From CAIYWZ01 sp964497925 (GTDB lineage: Bacteria > Pseudomonadota > Alphaproteobacteria > CAIYWZ01): a DNA stretch of 64,000 bases. The stretch lies in assembly GCA_964497925.1 (NCBI GenBank), contig CAZCFE010000001.1:79355-143354 (forward strand), written 5' to 3'. The translations under genes were made by a program, and so were the position numbers. The notes beneath the pieces were generated by a model. It was not told where the DNA came from and searched no databases. It saw only the letters and a program-made list of their open reading frames with translations. This document shows positions 54,484 to 63,100 of the stretch, piece after piece. Position 1 is the first letter of the stretch; every line of letters starts with the position of its first letter.

Positions 54484-55807
54484 TTAAGTTAGAAAAAGAC
54501 ATCGAAGGGGACTTTTTTAAAGGAGTCCCCGTTGGCTGAAAACAAGGGCTCTTTGATCCCCATGCACTGTTTATATCTCCGGTTGCCGCTCTTCTGGTTC
54601 TTGTTTTAGGAACAGACGTACGTTCTTTTGTGGGCAAAAGAAAAAATCCTTTAAAGTTCATGATATCTGTAGGGTCTTTTTTATGGTAGTCTAAACGTGC
54701 GGTTGTGTCATCAAAAGTGACACGTAAAGTCGTTTTCTTTTCCTTCTTTCTTTGTAGGGGCATGCTTTTCTTCTGTTGTAATTCTGTTAATTTATTTATA
54801 GAGCCATCCCATAAAAATGAACAAACAGCTTCTTTATTGTCAGGTTCATGAATCATAACATGATCAGCTGCTGTGCTTATAGCTGTTAATCGCTCCACTC
54901 TTCTTTGTTGTCTGGCAAAAACAACACTTTCCAAATACTGCTCTTGTTTTAATTGCATTAAAGTTAGTTGCACTTGTAAATCAGTTTCTTCCTCCAAATC
55001 CCTATTTCGTATTTCTTGCAGCAGAAGTTGTTCTGTGTACTGTGGTGGAGCGCTTTCATCATCTTCACCTTCTACAACGAACATCCACATTTTCGCTAAA
55101 ATATCATCAATTGATTTTTGGTTATCCCATAATTTTAATATATCTTCTCGTTTTTCTGGAAGTCTTTCTGTTTTAACAGCATCTTTTATAAACCCATCTG
55201 TCTCATTATGTGAAAATGTTTTATTAAATAAAAAGAAATTTATGATTATGATAATTTGAATATTTTCATGATCACGCTTTTCTTGCCATCCTTGAAATTT
55301 TCGTTTCTGAAGATTTTCTTGAGTTTTTGGAGCAAGGGGCGCGAACTCTTCAATGCCTGAAATAATCGATATCAGATCAGGATGAGCCCTTTCTTTTTCC
55401 AATATCTGTTCTTCTTCCCAGGCTTCCTCATTTGTGTCTAAAATCCAGCCTTGTTGGTAAGAGCTTTGAACCGCAGCTTCATAGTATTCGGGGCGCGTGG
55501 TTTTGAGTAATAACTCATAAGGTGGGTATTCTGTGTGAATAAAAGGACCCTGGAGCAATTGCCTTCGGCTATATTCCCATCTTCTGTACTTGAGGCCAGA
55601 TAGGAAAGTATAAGGGAAATTCTCTTTGATTCTCAATTCAAAGTGGGGGGAATTTGAGATTTCTTCTTGAATGTCGACTGAAGAAAGGCTAGCTGAGGTA
55701 TCTGTGACGCCAGATGAATTGCTAAATGTTCGAAGCCTTTCTTCGGATGCAAATAGCCAAGATTGGAAAAAACATAAAATAAAGAATATGGATGAGAGAT
55801 TGATCAT
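54434..55807 (-). CDS. Hypothetical secreted protein, overlapping rpoD antisense
   Basis: A 457-residue frame with a signal peptide (MINLSSIFFILCFFQSWLFA). The rest is polar, charged and probably largely helical, with EEEQILEKERAH-like acidic runs, a hydrophobic IIIIINFFLF patch near residue 185 and a basic, Ser/Thr-rich C-terminus (TKERTSVPKTRTRRAATG). No family is recognised. The last ~17 codons read through the opposite strand of the 3' end of rpoD, and a GC-rich hairpin lies inside the coding part. The intact length and signal peptide argue that it is real; the extreme C-terminus may be a read-through extension. Confidence 0.6.
   Translation of the reverse strand: MINLSSIFFILCFFQSWLFASEERLRTFSNSSGVTDTSASLSSVDIQEEISNSPHFELRIKENFPYTFLSGLKYRRWEYSRRQLLQGPFIHTEYPPYELLLKTTRPEYYEAAVQSSYQQGWILDTNEEAWEEEQILEKERAHPDLISIISGIEEFAPLAPKTQENLQKRKFQGWQEKRDHENIQIIIIINFFLFNKTFSHNETDGFIKDAVKTERLPEKREDILKLWDNQKSIDDILAKMWMFVVEGEDDESAPPQYTEQLLLQEIRNRDLEEETDLQVQLTLMQLKQEQYLESVVFARQQRRVERLTAISTAADHVMIHEPDNKEAVCSFLWDGSINKLTELQQKKSMPLQRKKEKKTTLRVTFDDTTARLDYHKKDPTDIMNFKGFFLLPTKERTSVPKTRTRRAATGDINSAWGSKSPCFQPTGTPLKKSPSMSFSNLIKCQESCGASENGSGV
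54507..54530 (+). terminator. Possible terminator hairpin after rpoD
   Basis: GGGGACT (54507-54513) pairs perfectly with AGTCCCC (54524-54530) around a ten-base loop, 23 bases after the rpoD stop. No T-run follows on the plus strand, so termination would need another signal. The element also lies within the opposing coding frame. Confidence 0.4.
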
Positions 55808-56007
55808 TTATTTTCTCCTGAAAATCAAAATTGATAAAGATAGGCTTATAAGAAGGGTATCATATATTAGTCAATAAAAGATTAACGAAAGGTTAATTAA
55901 CGATGAAGATTGCATATGAATCTTTAATCATTTCATGTTTACATTTTCTTTACTTTTTTTCTTTATATCTGGATGTGATAAGAAAAAAATGCCTTATGGG
56001 AAGCAAG

Positions 56008-57078
56008 ATGGAATCAAGATTGAAAATTATTGGAGTTGTTGCTCTGCTCTTCTTAAATTATCATCACAGCTGTTATGCGTTTGGATGGTTTAAGTCTTCT
56101 CAAGATTCTCAAACCTCTGTTGAAGATCAAGTTCCTAGCATTTCCATACCTTGGGCTTATTCAGACATGAATCCAAATCGTTACGCTAATTTGATTAAAG
56201 ACATGATTAAGGACGCAAATGTTCAGGGGCAAGGTCAAGTAGTTGGTTTATTACTTCAAATGCAAGATATTTTAAGAGACAGATCAAATGCGGCTAAATT
56301 TGCTCAACAGGGGTTGCCATACCAAAAAAAATCGTTTTTTAATTCTCAGATAAGTTTAGGAATGAAAGTTTTCCCTGGGCCTAGAGGTGATACTGTTATT
56401 AAAAATCTTGAAAATGAAATTAATGAATTGGGTCAAAAACTAAGAGGTTTGTATTTAGCAAATAAGCAGAATCCAGGGGGGTTCTTTCAATCAATGATCA
56501 ATAAACAGTCCGCCTCATTTTCTGAAATTATTAATAATCTTGATACAGAGTATCAAGAAATAGAGCCAATAGATGATTCTGGATTTAATGATGAAGAAGA
56601 AGATGATGAATCAGGCGACATTTTTTCTGATGGAGGGCAGACATCTCTTCAAGCTCAAGAATTTTCAGAATCAAATTCTGGTACCCCTTCAGTAGCTTCT
56701 GCTTCTACTCCTTCCAGAAACTCTACCAATCAGGTTTTGAGTCAGAACTTATATCTGAAACAATTCGCGCAAAAGTATGGACTGGTTTCATATGACGATG
56801 CTTTTAATGGACAGATTATTCGCATTTTATCGACTGCTAATATAGGAACTCTTGAAAAAGCTGCAAGTATTTTTGATAGGTACAATTTAAATGGATTAAA
56901 ATTATCGCAAAAATCTGACAAAGCACTTTTCATATCAGGCGTTTCATTTTTTGTGGAGCGATTTGATACCGTATGCGCAAATACCCCTGAAATTTGCACA
57001 CGAGCAGAGATAGAGCCCTTTGAAAGTGTATTCATGCCAAAATTATTAAATGTATTAAAACGTCAAGGAACATTCTGA
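56008..57078 (+). CDS. Hypothetical exported protein with acidic linker
   Basis: A 356-residue protein with a signal peptide (MESRLKIIGVVALLFLNYHHSCYAFG). An N-terminal helical domain (about 50-185; MIKDANVQGQGQVVGLLLQMQDILRD) is joined by a low-complexity acidic/Ser-rich linker (about 190-245; NDEEEDDESGD) to a C-terminal domain (about 250-356) with one Cys pair (CANTPEIC). ATG 56008 has GGAAG just upstream; an ATG 12 bases earlier has no site. No family is recognised. It is followed after 34 bases by a lytic transglycosylase gene in the same direction, which hints at an envelope role. Confidence 0.65.
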   Translation: MESRLKIIGVVALLFLNYHHSCYAFGWFKSSQDSQTSVEDQVPSISIPWAYSDMNPNRYANLIKDMIKDANVQGQGQVVGLLLQMQDILRDRSNAAKFAQQGLPYQKKSFFNSQISLGMKVFPGPRGDTVIKNLENEINELGQKLRGLYLANKQNPGGFFQSMINKQSASFSEIINNLDTEYQEIEPIDDSGFNDEEEDDESGDIFSDGGQTSLQAQEFSESNSGTPSVASASTPSRNSTNQVLSQNLYLKQFAQKYGLVSYDDAFNGQIIRILSTANIGTLEKAASIFDRYNLNGLKLSQKSDKALFISGVSFFVERFDTVCANTPEICTRAEIEPFESVFMPKLLNVLKRQGTF

Positions 57079-57112
57079 AGATTTTTTTCAGAAATAAAAA
57101 TGAGAGAAGAAT

Positions 57113-57784
57113 ATGAATTTTATAATATTGTTTATTTTAATGTTTTTTCAAACTGCTTTTTGTGCCCCGGATCTATGCATTAATGCCATTAAGAAGGTTG
57201 AAAAAGAAGAAGACATCCCGCGGCTATTGATGCAGGCAATTTCAGTGGTTGAATCTGGACGTCCTACAGAAGAGAATATTCTTGCACCATGGCCATGGAC
57301 GCTGAATGTAAATGGAAAAGGTGAATTTCATCCAACAAAAATTGCGGCAATTACAAGGGTGAAGTCGTTGATGAGCCAAGGAATTAAAAATATCGATGTT
57401 GGGTGTATGCAGGTGAATTTAGGCTACCATCCAGATGCATTTAAAAACATAGAAATGGCTCTAGATCCTTATCATAATGCTCTTTATGCTGCAAAGTTTT
57501 TAAAAAAACTTATGGATGAAAAAAGATCATGGTCTATGGCAATTGGCCATTATCATTCAAGGGTTCAGCCTCATTATATTTCTTATCGTAAAAAAGTATA
57601 TCATCAATGGAATCAAGAAAAATTAAAAGATGCGGGAATTGTTATTGAAAAACAAGGAGTTTCGTTATCGAAAAGATTTCCGTATCGTTGGCTTTTAAAC
57701 ATGAAGCCTCAAGCCCCTAAGAGTTTTACATCTCCTTCGATCAAATCAAAAACATCCCATCATTTTCTTTTTTCACGAAATTGA
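57113..57784 (+). CDS. Exported lytic transglycosylase (SLT family)
   Basis: A 223-residue protein with a signal peptide (MNFIILFILMFFQTAFCA). The catalytic glutamate is in AISVVESGRPT; the family stretch PWPWTLNVNGKGEFH, the core IDVGCMQVNLGYHPDAF, ALDPYHNALYAAKFL and the terminal SWSMAIGHYHSR follow. It cleaves peptidoglycan to 1,6-anhydromuramyl products. This alphaproteobacterial subgroup often accompanies secretion or flagellar assembly genes, but none is seen here. The last ~50 residues are basic and variable. Confidence 0.88.
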   Translation: MNFIILFILMFFQTAFCAPDLCINAIKKVEKEEDIPRLLMQAISVVESGRPTEENILAPWPWTLNVNGKGEFHPTKIAAITRVKSLMSQGIKNIDVGCMQVNLGYHPDAFKNIEMALDPYHNALYAAKFLKKLMDEKRSWSMAIGHYHSRVQPHYISYRKKVYHQWNQEKLKDAGIVIEKQGVSLSKRFPYRWLLNMKPQAPKSFTSPSIKSKTSHHFLFSRN

Positions 57785-57788
57785 AGAT

Positions 57789-57831
57789 TTGTCAAAAAAA
57801 TATTTGACAATATGTTTTGTTGTGATATAAT
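57789..57831 (+). promoter_or_regulatory. ccm operon promoter with overlapping inverted repeat
   Basis: TTGACA (57804-57809) and TATAAT (57826-57831), both perfect, are spaced by 16 bases and lie 34 bases before ccmA. The -35 element is part of a perfect inverted repeat TTGTCAAA (57789-57796) / TTTGACAA (57803-57810). The repeat may be an operator, or may simply help to end the upstream transcript. Confidence 0.75.
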
Positions 57832-57864
57832 TAAACCATAAATAACTAAAAGTGGTTAAATTAA

Positions 57865-58416
57865 ATGAGTGACGATATTTTATTAAAGATAGTTGATTTC
57901 CCGATTTTTAAGAATTATATTTCCTTTGATGTGTGGCAGGGGAATGTCATTGTTTTGTATGGGGAGAATGGGTCTGGTAAGACAACCTTTTTGAGGAAAA
58001 TTGGACTTTGTGGTGTTTTTGCATATCCGCAAATTATGTCCTTTTCCAGCATGGCGTATTTAGGGCATGTTTTTGGTGTGCATACACAGCAAACATCCTT
58101 GGATTACCTGAGGCTTTCTCTTGATATTTTAAAAATCTCACAGGATAATATTTTTTATTTTTTGGATCGTTATGAGATTGATGGATATAAAAAAATATCA
58201 GACTTGTCTTTTGGCCAAATTCAAAAAATAGGAATTGTGCGCGTTTTGTTATCTAAAAAGCAATTATGGCTTTTAGATGAGCCATTTTCTAATATTGATC
58301 AGAAATCTGAAATTTTATTCTTATCTGATTTGGAGAAGCATTTATCTTTGCAAGGAGCTCTCATTTGTGCAACGCATGATAAATTTCCTTTGGCCCATGA
58401 GGGGGTTTATTTATGA
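57865..58416 (+). CDS. ccmA: Haem exporter ATP-binding protein CcmA
   Basis: ABC ATPase of the CcmABCD complex that releases holo-CcmE for cytochrome c maturation. Walker A is GENGSGKTT (33-41), the signature LSFGQIQK, Walker B LWLLDEPFSNID and the switch His ATHDK. 183 residues is short for the family (~200), with a trimmed N-terminus. First gene of ccmABCDE, behind a consensus promoter; its stop overlaps the ccmB start. Confidence 0.93.
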   Translation: MSDDILLKIVDFPIFKNYISFDVWQGNVIVLYGENGSGKTTFLRKIGLCGVFAYPQIMSFSSMAYLGHVFGVHTQQTSLDYLRLSLDILKISQDNIFYFLDRYEIDGYKKISDLSFGQIQKIGIVRVLLSKKQLWLLDEPFSNIDQKSEILFLSDLEKHLSLQGALICATHDKFPLAHEGVYL

Positions 58417-59039
58417 TGGTCCTTTTACGGCATTATTTTAAAGTCCAAAAAAACTTAATAGGATCGGCTATGGTCTTTTCTTTGCTATATGGTTTTTTGT
58501 ATAGTTTTTTTTGGATTGAGTTCTTGTCATTAAAAGAATTTTCTTTATTTACGTGGATCAATATTTTGTTGGGTTTGTTTTTAGTATCATCAGATATCTA
58601 TATTCAAGATATTAAAAATGGGTTTTTAGATTTTCTTTTTTCTGAAGGCATTTCAATTAATCAGGTAATCTGGGTAAAAATAACGTTCATTTTTTTAGGC
58701 TATTTTGTGCCAATTTTATGCGCGGCAATGATTAATGGGTTGTTTTGGGATCAAGCTTGGGGGGTGATTTTTAAAACTATTTGCGGAATTATTATATTAT
58801 CTCCTGCGATGATTTTTTTGATTCATACCGGTAGCCTTATGATTTTTTACTCCTATATGAATGGATTTTTGATTCCTGTTTTAATGATTCCTTTTTTTAT
58901 TCCCTTGTTTGTTTTTGGGCTTTCACTCACAATGAAAATGGAGTCTGATTTACTTTTGGGAGCTTGTGGGATTGATATTTTTTATTGTATCATTTGTTTT
59001 GCTTTATCTAAGTTCTTATTAAAGGAAAATTTTTCATGA
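58413..59039 (+). CDS. ccmB: Haem exporter membrane protein CcmB
   Basis: A 208-residue protein with six predicted membrane helices, the permease partner of CcmA. The sequence is divergent, but the family layout is visible: an N-terminal amphipathic start, WINILLGLFLVSSDIYIQDIKNGFLDFLFSEG, and the central IIILSPAMIFLIHTGSLMI. The identification rests also on its place between ccmA and ccmC, overlapping both by four bases. Confidence 0.88.
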   Translation: MMVLLRHYFKVQKNLIGSAMVFSLLYGFLYSFFWIEFLSLKEFSLFTWINILLGLFLVSSDIYIQDIKNGFLDFLFSEGISINQVIWVKITFIFLGYFVPILCAAMINGLFWDQAWGVIFKTICGIIILSPAMIFLIHTGSLMIFYSYMNGFLIPVLMIPFFIPLFVFGLSLTMKMESDLLLGACGIDIFYCIICFALSKFLLKENFS

Positions 59040-59701
59040 TTTTTTTATTCAAACCTCATTTTTGGAATTATCTATATAGCTACAGATTTGTTTTTGGAAT
59101 CCTTTCTTGGATCTTCATTTTGATGGGGTTATACGAAGTATTTTTTGTTGTGCAGCCTGATTATACACAAGGTAATCTTATTAAAATATTTTTTCTTCAT
59201 GTCCCATTTGCATGGCTGAGTATTTTGATATACATTATCATTTCTATTGCGGCGTTTATATTTCTTGTTTTCAAGATTCAAATTACAATCAAAATAATGG
59301 AATCTGGATCTCTTATAGGTACTGTTTTCACCTCATTAACTTTGATTACTGGGAGCATATGGGGAAAGGCCGCATGGGGAACGTGGTGGACTTGGGACGC
59401 AAGATTGACATCGGTTTTGATATTATTTTTTATCTATGTTGGAATTAATGTATTAAAATCCAGTATGAGAAATACTCTAAAATCCTACAGAGTTTTATCT
59501 TATTATATTCTTTTTGGAGCTTTGAATATTCCAGTTATAAAATTTTCAGTTCAGTGGTGGAACACATTGCATCAGCCGGCAACAGTTTCAAAAGATGTTT
59601 TTTCTCATATGGACCCATCTTATTTATTTCCCTTGTTATGCATGTTTTTTGGATTTGGGTTTTGGGGGATTTTTCTAGGAATTATCGGAGTTAGAAGATG
59701 A
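59036..59701 (+). CDS. ccmC: Haem-handling membrane protein CcmC
   Basis: Six-helix haem-handling protein that loads haem onto CcmE. The tryptophan-rich periplasmic motif WGKAAWGTWWTWDARL is intact, and the flanking haem-ligand histidines appear in FFLHVPFAW and WWNTLHQPA. 221 residues is normal. The start overlaps ccmB and the stop overlaps ccmD, both as ATGA. Confidence 0.96.
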   Translation: MIFLFKPHFWNYLYSYRFVFGILSWIFILMGLYEVFFVVQPDYTQGNLIKIFFLHVPFAWLSILIYIIISIAAFIFLVFKIQITIKIMESGSLIGTVFTSLTLITGSIWGKAAWGTWWTWDARLTSVLILFFIYVGINVLKSSMRNTLKSYRVLSYYILFGALNIPVIKFSVQWWNTLHQPATVSKDVFSHMDPSYLFPLLCMFFGFGFWGIFLGIIGVRR

Positions 59702-59775
59702 ATGAAATTGCTTTAACATATATATTTAGTTTTTTGATCCTTGCTATTTTTAGTGTTTGGATGATTCGAAAATGA
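59698..59775 (+). CDS. ccmD: Haem exporter protein CcmD (very short)
   Basis: A 25-codon frame from ATG 59698 (overlapping the ccmC stop) to TGA 59773-59775 (overlapping the ccmE ATG). The peptide MNEIALTYIFSFLILAIF, then SVWMIRK, is a single membrane helix with a basic C-terminal end, the CcmD layout; typical CcmD proteins are 40-70 residues. Position and double four-base overlaps are the main evidence. CcmD is needed to release holo-CcmE from CcmABC. Confidence 0.75.
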   Translation: MNEIALTYIFSFLILAIFSVWMIRK

Positions 59776-60182
59776 AACCAAAATATAAACGGTTTTTTAT
59801 CGGTATTTTCCTGATTCTGAGCTTATCTGTTGCTTTTTTTTGGATTGGAAAAGCCCTTAAATCAAGCCTTGTATATTATGTAAAACCCAAAGAATTAGAA
59901 AGCTTACACCACAATAAGATCATTCGTGTTGGCGGAATTGTAAACTCCTGGGATAAAGAGAAAAAATCTTTTATCCTTAAAGATGGAGAAGGATCTGTTT
60001 TGGTGGTTTATAAAAATGAGCTTCCAATCCTTTTTAAAGAAAACCAAGAAGCTGTCGTGGAAGGGAATTATGGAAATAAAGTTATGCTTGCATATAAAGT
60101 TTTTGCAAAACATGATCAAAACTATTTCCCCAAAGAAGTTGTTGAAAAATTAAAATCAGCTGGTCAGTGGAGAGGAAATTAA
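59772..60182 (+). CDS. ccmE: Cytochrome c-type biogenesis haem chaperone CcmE
   Basis: Periplasmic haem chaperone with an N-terminal membrane anchor (about 8-26) and an OB-fold domain. The haem-binding histidine is His114 in AKHDQNYFP, with Tyr118 following as in the HxxxY motif. 136 residues is usual. ATG 59772 overlaps the ccmD stop; the longer frame from 59757 is not preferred. ccmF, ccmG and ccmH are not in the window. The gene converges on the adhesin gene with one base between the stops. Confidence 0.95.
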   Translation: MKPKYKRFFIGIFLILSLSVAFFWIGKALKSSLVYYVKPKELESLHHNKIIRVGGIVNSWDKEKKSFILKDGEGSVLVVYKNELPILFKENQEAVVEGNYGNKVMLAYKVFAKHDQNYFPKEVVEKLKSAGQWRGN

Positions 60183-60183
60183 A

Positions 60184-63100
60184 CTATTCATCAATTTCAA
60201 TCTCCACTTCTTTTTCAAGAGTTTCAGTCATTTTGTCTGGTTCATTTGAATTGTCCTCTGTTTGCTGAATCGAACTTGGACCATCTTCATTGACAACAGC
60301 TTCTTCTCCGATGTCATGCTCAATAGAAGCTTCTTTTGGGGGCTCTTTAATTGCCTCTTTGGCCACCCGGGTTTCACCTTTGAACATACCAATTGTTGAA
60401 TCAGGTTGTGTGTTATTTTGCATAACAGTTACTTTTCCTTGAATATTTGCCCAAGGTGTTCCATCATTTTGGTAAAGAGTTGTAAGTCCATTGGTCGTTG
60501 ATAATTGTGAATAATTTGATAATATGCCTTGTACAATAAGAGACAAATCGCCGTCAACATTTATGGGAGCCGATGATGATAATCCAAGCCTTAAATCTCC
60601 AGTATTCGAGATCTTGATATTTGTGTAAGAGCCCGAAATATCTAGAAGGGATAATGCAGTCATAAGATCAATCTCTCCTCCTGATTCAAGACTGAGTTTT
60701 GCCCCAAGATTAAGCGATAACAAATGATTATTTCCCAAAACTCCTTTTTGAGATTTGAATTGGAATGTTGTAAAAGGAGTGCTCAAGGTCAATGCATCAC
60801 TTAAAGAAATCATACCAGGAGTCGAGAAAGATAGCGCTTTCAAATCGTTATGAGAAGTAAGCGCGTTTAAGCTAAGGGCAGAGATTAAGTCTGATGTTTG
60901 AGATCCAATGCCAATATCTTGTTGGTTGTATAAATCAAGAACAGATGCCGTAACATATCCATCCGAGATGATTTTTTCTGCTTGTAGTTTTATGGAATTA
61001 CCTTTTATTACAGCTGATCCATCATTTTGTAAAGATATTTGTCCCGTAGAGTCCATATAGAGCTCATCCATAACGGTAATAGTTCCTTTTGAAGAAATAC
61101 TTTCTCCAAACATGGATGCTTTTTTAGATATAATATCAATGCTGTCTTTGATGTTTAAGTTGTATGATTTGTTTCCTAATGATAATTCAGCTACGCCTTG
61201 GCTGATTTGCATGAGTTCTTCTGGCGTAAGAAGTCCTTGGAATTTTTCTGACGCATCATTTTTTGAAATAACCGTATCGCTGTCATAGTCATAAACGCTT
61301 AAAAATTTTGCTAAAACTTGTTTTTTATTATTATCAATATTTAACATTGCTCCGATGATGACATTTTGTCCTGTGCCGTCTATGGCGTATGTTCCAGGAA
61401 TTGATTCTTCAAAAATAACTTCTTTAGCATAAAGATCAAGATTCCCTGTTCGATAAATGAGTTTAGATTTTAATATGAGATTATTGTGCCCTGCATCAAG
61501 GGTAAGATGTGTGCCTTTGTTGACCAGGTTTTCAAAATCATCTCCTTGCATAAAGCCATCTATATTCATATCTAAAATTGACTCTAACGTAACATCTTGT
61601 TTTCCAGAATAAATAGAACTGTTGCCGCGGTTAATAGATAGAGCCGATATTACAATGTCTTGATCTGTCGAAATTGAAGGGGAGTTGTCAAGAAGAAGAT
61701 TTAAAGTTTGTTGGGTATTGATTTTGATTTTTCCAGAAGAATATACAGCTGTGGGGCTGTTTTGTGCCAATGCTGTTCCGCCAATATTCAAAGAAGCGGC
61801 TGTTGTAATATTTATCCCGTCGCTCCCTGCTTTCATGACGACATAACCATTAGCCAGAATATTTAGTGGTGAATTCAAAGAAGAATCGGAAGCTGTTCCA
61901 AACTTCCCAATTCCATTTTGAGCATCTATGGAAATATTTTTCCCGCTGATTTGGCCATTGAAAATTGTGCCCACGTTTGCAATGATGCTTCCATCGCCAG
62001 CTTTAATTTGCTTGCTGTTCAAATCTAAAGTAGAGGTAACAATATAAAAATCGCCATTTGCTTGGGCGTCACTTAAAAGTTTAAAAGAGCCAGATCTTTC
62101 AATTTTAATAAGCGCATTTTTCTCTGCTTGAAAAGATTCGATTTCAGGAGAAGATGTTGCTGTAAGACCTAAATCTGCCCCAGATCTCAAATTTAACTTT
62201 GTTGCATCAGTTGTAATTTTTAGATCAGAAGGCGCAATGATTTTAACGTCACTATATCCTTTAGTTTCAATGCTTAATGCATTGATTTTCAAAAGTCCTT
62301 GGGAACCGCCATAAATTGTTCCGCCAGAAGAGCTGAAATTAACTGGAGCGCTTCCTGCATTGATTAAGTAATCACCAGTTGATATAACTGAAGGCGCAAT
62401 AAACCCAAGACTGACTCCACTAAGATCTATATTGGTGCTGATTTTTATCAAATTAGAAGATATGAAACCTAATAAAGCAGTGGGTGCGATGATAGATTTA
62501 ATGCTTGATATAAGATCTGTTTTGATTTCAAAATTATCACAGTGAATAGATAACTGAGGAATGGATGATGTGAATGTGGTAAAAATATCACCTGATTCAT
62601 AGGTAAGTTTTGCGCCATCATAAATCAGATTTAAAATATTTTCAACACTATGACTTATTGCGCTGACTCCTGCAAGACTGAGGCCTGAAGCCTGTGTTAT
62701 GGTTTGATTGGATTGGATTTCAACATTTCCAAGGTTTGTAGAAGAGGGCCTATTTTGCCATGCAGATAAAATTTGATTTAGCGGCACAATTCCATTTCCA
62801 GCAGAATTTGTATTTAAGACTGATACATTCACAGAATCCATCTTAATAGTAATGTTATTAGCTTCAAATTTTGATCCTGCAGGCATTGAGATTTGTTTGG
62901 ATGCTAGGATTAAATCGCCTTCTTGAATGCGAACAATTTGTGTGCCCAATGAGATTTTATTATTTGGGCTTGAAATCACAGCATTATTGTTTTTTACATA
63001 AACATTGGTTAATGCAAAAGTAGAAGATAATTTTGGATTTATGAATGATGCAATTAGATTATTTAGTTTATCTTTATAGTAAAAGGCATTGCCGCTTAAA

